This document shows, piece after piece, positions 61,750-64,000 of a stretch of DNA of 64,000 nucleotides; the stretch's first letter is position 1, and the number at the start of each line of letters is the position of its first letter. Where the stretch lies: positions 2,604,001-2,668,000 of the forward strand of contig NZ_BSUM01000001.1 of NCBI RefSeq assembly GCF_030161595.1. Direction: 5' to 3'. The stretch comes from Litorihabitans aurantiacus. GTDB taxonomy: Bacteria; Actinomycetota; Actinomycetes; Actinomycetales; Beutenbergiaceae. The position numbers and the translations under genes are program-made. The notes beneath the pieces were generated by a model that was not told the DNA's origin, ran no database searches, and saw only the letters and a program-made list of their open reading frames with translations.

Positions 61750-62516
61750 CCAGGCTCCTGACTCCCGCCCCCGGTGGGCGACCCCTCGTGGTCGCCCACC
61801 GGGGCGCGTCGGCCCACGCGCCCCAGAACACGCTGCCCGCGTTCGAGCTCGCGTGCCGCGCGGGCGCCGACGCCATCGAGCTGGACCTCCAGCTGACGCG
61901 CGACCGCGGGGTGGCCGTCTTCCACGACGACACCGTGGACGCGCTCACCGACGGCTCGGGCGCCGTCGCCGACCTCACGCTCGCCCAGCTGCACGCGCTC
62001 GACGCCGGCTCCTCCTTCGCGCCCGAGTGGGCCGGGACCCGGGTGCCGGCGTGGGAGGACGTGCTCGACGTCGTCCGCGCGCACCCGGGCACCGACCTCC
62101 TCGTGGAGGTGAAGGGGTCGTTCTGCACCGCCGAGGTCGCGCCGATGCTCGCCGCGATCGAGGACGCCGGGATGGCCGGTCGCGTGGTGGTGCAGAGCTT
62201 CTGGCCGGACACGGTGGCGGCGGTGCGCGACGTCGCGCCGCACCTGCCGCGCGGGCTGCTCGTGGCGAGCGAACCGCGCTCCGGCCTCCTGACGGCGCTC
62301 GACCTGGGGGCGGCGGTGCTGAACCCGCTCGGCACGCTGCTGGCGGCGGATCCCGGCCTCGTCGGGCGGGCGCACGAGCGCGGCCTGCGCGTGATGCCGT
62401 GGACGCTGAACGAGGCGGCGCACTGGGCGGCGGCGACCGAGCACGCGGTCGACGGGATCATCACCGACCACCCGGCGGCGCTGCTGGCGTGGCAGGCGGA
62501 GGGCGCGGCCGCCTGA
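61746..62516 (+). CDS. Glycerophosphodiester phosphodiesterase (UgpQ-like)
   Basis: 256-residue cytoplasmic GDPD hydrolysing glycerophosphodiesters to glycerol-3-phosphate and an alcohol. The catalytic motif VVAHRGASAHAPQNTLPAFE contains His, Arg, Asn and Glu. IELDLQLTRDRGVAVFHDDT holds the metal Glu/Asp and second His, and LLVEVKGSF the third acidic residue; WTLNEAAHWAAATEHAVDGI and ITDHPAAL end the barrel. GTG 61746 overlaps the binding-protein stop. Co-translation with the importer strongly suggests uptake and hydrolysis of phospholipid head-group diesters as a phosphate or carbon source. Confidence 0.92.
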   Translation: MTRLLTPAPGGRPLVVAHRGASAHAPQNTLPAFELACRAGADAIELDLQLTRDRGVAVFHDDTVDALTDGSGAVADLTLAQLHALDAGSSFAPEWAGTRVPAWEDVLDVVRAHPGTDLLVEVKGSFCTAEVAPMLAAIEDAGMAGRVVVQSFWPDTVAAVRDVAPHLPRGLLVASEPRSGLLTALDLGAAVLNPLGTLLAADPGLVGRAHERGLRVMPWTLNEAAHWAAATEHAVDGIITDHPAALLAWQAEGAAA

Positions 62517-62535
62517 GGCAGGGGTGGCTCGCTGG

Positions 62536-63511
62536 TCAGCCGGCGAGCCACGCCCGCGCGGCGCGGTCGGGCGCGCTCGCCCGCGGGGAGATGGCGACGA
62601 CGGCGCGTCCCCGCTCGCGGTCCAGGCCCAGGTAGGAGCGGAAGCCACCGGTGCCGCCGTTGTGCCAGGTGATCGTCCGCGAGGCACCACCCGGGGTCGG
62701 GACCTGCGACGTCAGCCAGGCCGGGCCCAGACCGTCCCGCTCCAGCGTCGTGCGCGGTTCGAGCGCGGCGAGCCCCGGCACCCCACCCGCGAGGATCGCG
62801 GCGGCCAGGCGGGCGACGTCGGCCGCCGTCGCCCGCACGCCGCCCGCCGGCGCGATGCCCTCGCCCACCCAGGCCTCGCGGCGTCGCCCGCGCCTGGTGG
62901 TGCCGACCATCGCCCCGGCGCGCAGGTCGCCGCGCACCCCGGCGACGTGCATCGAGTCGAGCCCGAGCGGGGCGGCGAGACGCTCCTCGAGAAGCGTCGC
63001 GTAGTCCGTCCCCGCGCTCGCCGCGACGGCGTGGCCCAGGAGCGCGTACCCGACGTTCGAGTAGAGGGGCGCGGCGCGCCCACCTGGGTCATCGAGACCT
63101 GGCGCAGGAACTGGTGCAGCGACTCGCCGTACGGGTTGCGGCCGTGCACCGCCAGGTCCCACGAGCGGCGCAGCGGTGCCGTCTCGGCGGCGAGTCGCGG
63201 GAGACCGGAGCTGTGGGTGGCGAGGGCGTCCAGCGTGACGGCCGCCGCCGGCGTCCCCGCCAGCGCCGGCAGCGCCGCGGCGAGGGGGTCGAGCGATCGA
63301 CCTCGCCACGGGTCAGCGCGTCCTCGTAGAGCAGTCCCGTGATCGCCTTCGAGATCGAGCCGAGCTCGGCGTGCTGGCCGGCGTCGACCCCGACCCCGGC
63401 GGTGGCGATCTCGCCGTCGTGCACCACCGCGACCACGCAGTCGCCGATGCCCCAGCCGCGCGCGAGGCCGGCCAGGCCGGTCGGGTCGAGGTCACCGCTG
63501 ACGATCGTCAT
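62536..63511 (-). CDS. Serine beta-lactamase-like hydrolase (two apparent frameshifts)
   Basis: Class C beta-lactamase-fold serine hydrolase. From ATG 63511: MTIVSGDLDPTGLAGLARGW, then the SxxK nucleophile in ELGSISKAITGLLYEDALT. Near 63,288 one base is missing and the homology continues as LDPLAAALPALAGTPAAAVT, then NPYGESLHQFLRQVSM. At about 63,080 another missing base leads to RAAPLYSNVGYALLGHAVAA, with the YxN motif. The tail has the third motif in WHNGGTGGFRSYLGLD. The restored protein is about 325 residues without a signal peptide. Members include esterases, DD-peptidases and uncharacterised hydrolases. Confidence 0.83.
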
Positions 63512-63619
63512 GGCACCAGCCTGGCGGTCGGCGGCGCGCCGCACATCGCCCGACGGGCCGATCCCGCCTCCACCCCCGGGCGGAGGCGTCGCCCTCACAC
63601 CCCGAGGCTCAGGGGTGGG

Positions 63620-64000
<381 letters not shown>

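Overview
The window is very high-GC chromosomal DNA from an actinobacterium, most likely of the order Micrococcales. The order of the backbone genes from about 19.3 to 50.2 kb matches the Mycobacterium tuberculosis Rv3649-Rv3683 neighbourhood: DECH helicase, TadE-like proteins, DUF4244, two type II secretion F proteins, TadA-type ATPase, Ssd, acs, an EphE-like hydrolase, nth, crp, RidA, DUF4177, a PASTA-containing class A PBP and a metallophosphoesterase. The match is from memory of that locus, not from a search.

Layout. 1-12.4 kb: a catabolic island. A minus-strand run (GMC oxidoreductase, TIM-barrel isomerase, two Gfo/Idh/MocA dehydrogenases, peptide-type ABC binding lipoprotein) lies behind a LysR gene. 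A divergent plus-strand run (flavin monooxygenase, RidA, DUF1028, M20 amidohydrolase, aldehyde dehydrogenase) faces it. Genes are mostly joined by 4-base stop/start overlaps. 12.5-19.2 kb: a K+-independent H+-pyrophosphatase, two related proline/serine-rich lipoproteins and argS. 19.3-34.3 kb: the helicase and a Tad/Flp-type pilus locus on the minus strand. That locus is interrupted by a 6.45-kb element at 22,691-29,138. 34.5-50.2 kb: membrane proteins, acs, a secreted SLH-anchored GH92 mannosidase and the nth/crp/ridA/ponA backbone. 50.4 kb: tRNA-Pro(CGG). 50.8-57 kb: FNT transporter, CopC-like protein, S9 peptidase, MetE-like enzyme, MFS exporter and a MalY/PatB lyase. 58.4-62.5 kb: a Ugp-like ABC importer coupled to a glycerophosphodiesterase. 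62.5-64 kb: a serine beta-lactamase-fold hydrolase and the C-terminus of asd.

Main discovery. A serine-integrase element has inserted inside the DUF4244 gene, which encodes a small Flp-pilin-like protein. Removing 22,691-29,138 rejoins the two halves in frame into a typical DUF4244 protein. Both junctions share a GCG core, and the reconstructed attP carries an imperfect inverted repeat almost symmetric about it. The element carries an integrase, an excisionase-like HTH protein, two winged-helix-like proteins, a zinc-finger protein, a YjzC-family protein, hypothetical proteins, a candidate small RNA, and several repeat arrays, one made of three 64-nt modules of identical length. No relaxase, primase, capsid or known replication protein is recognisable.

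Sequence quality. About fifteen otherwise normal genes carry single-base losses, nearly all in G or C runs. I read these as homopolymer under-calls and annotate the genes as intact with the break positions.
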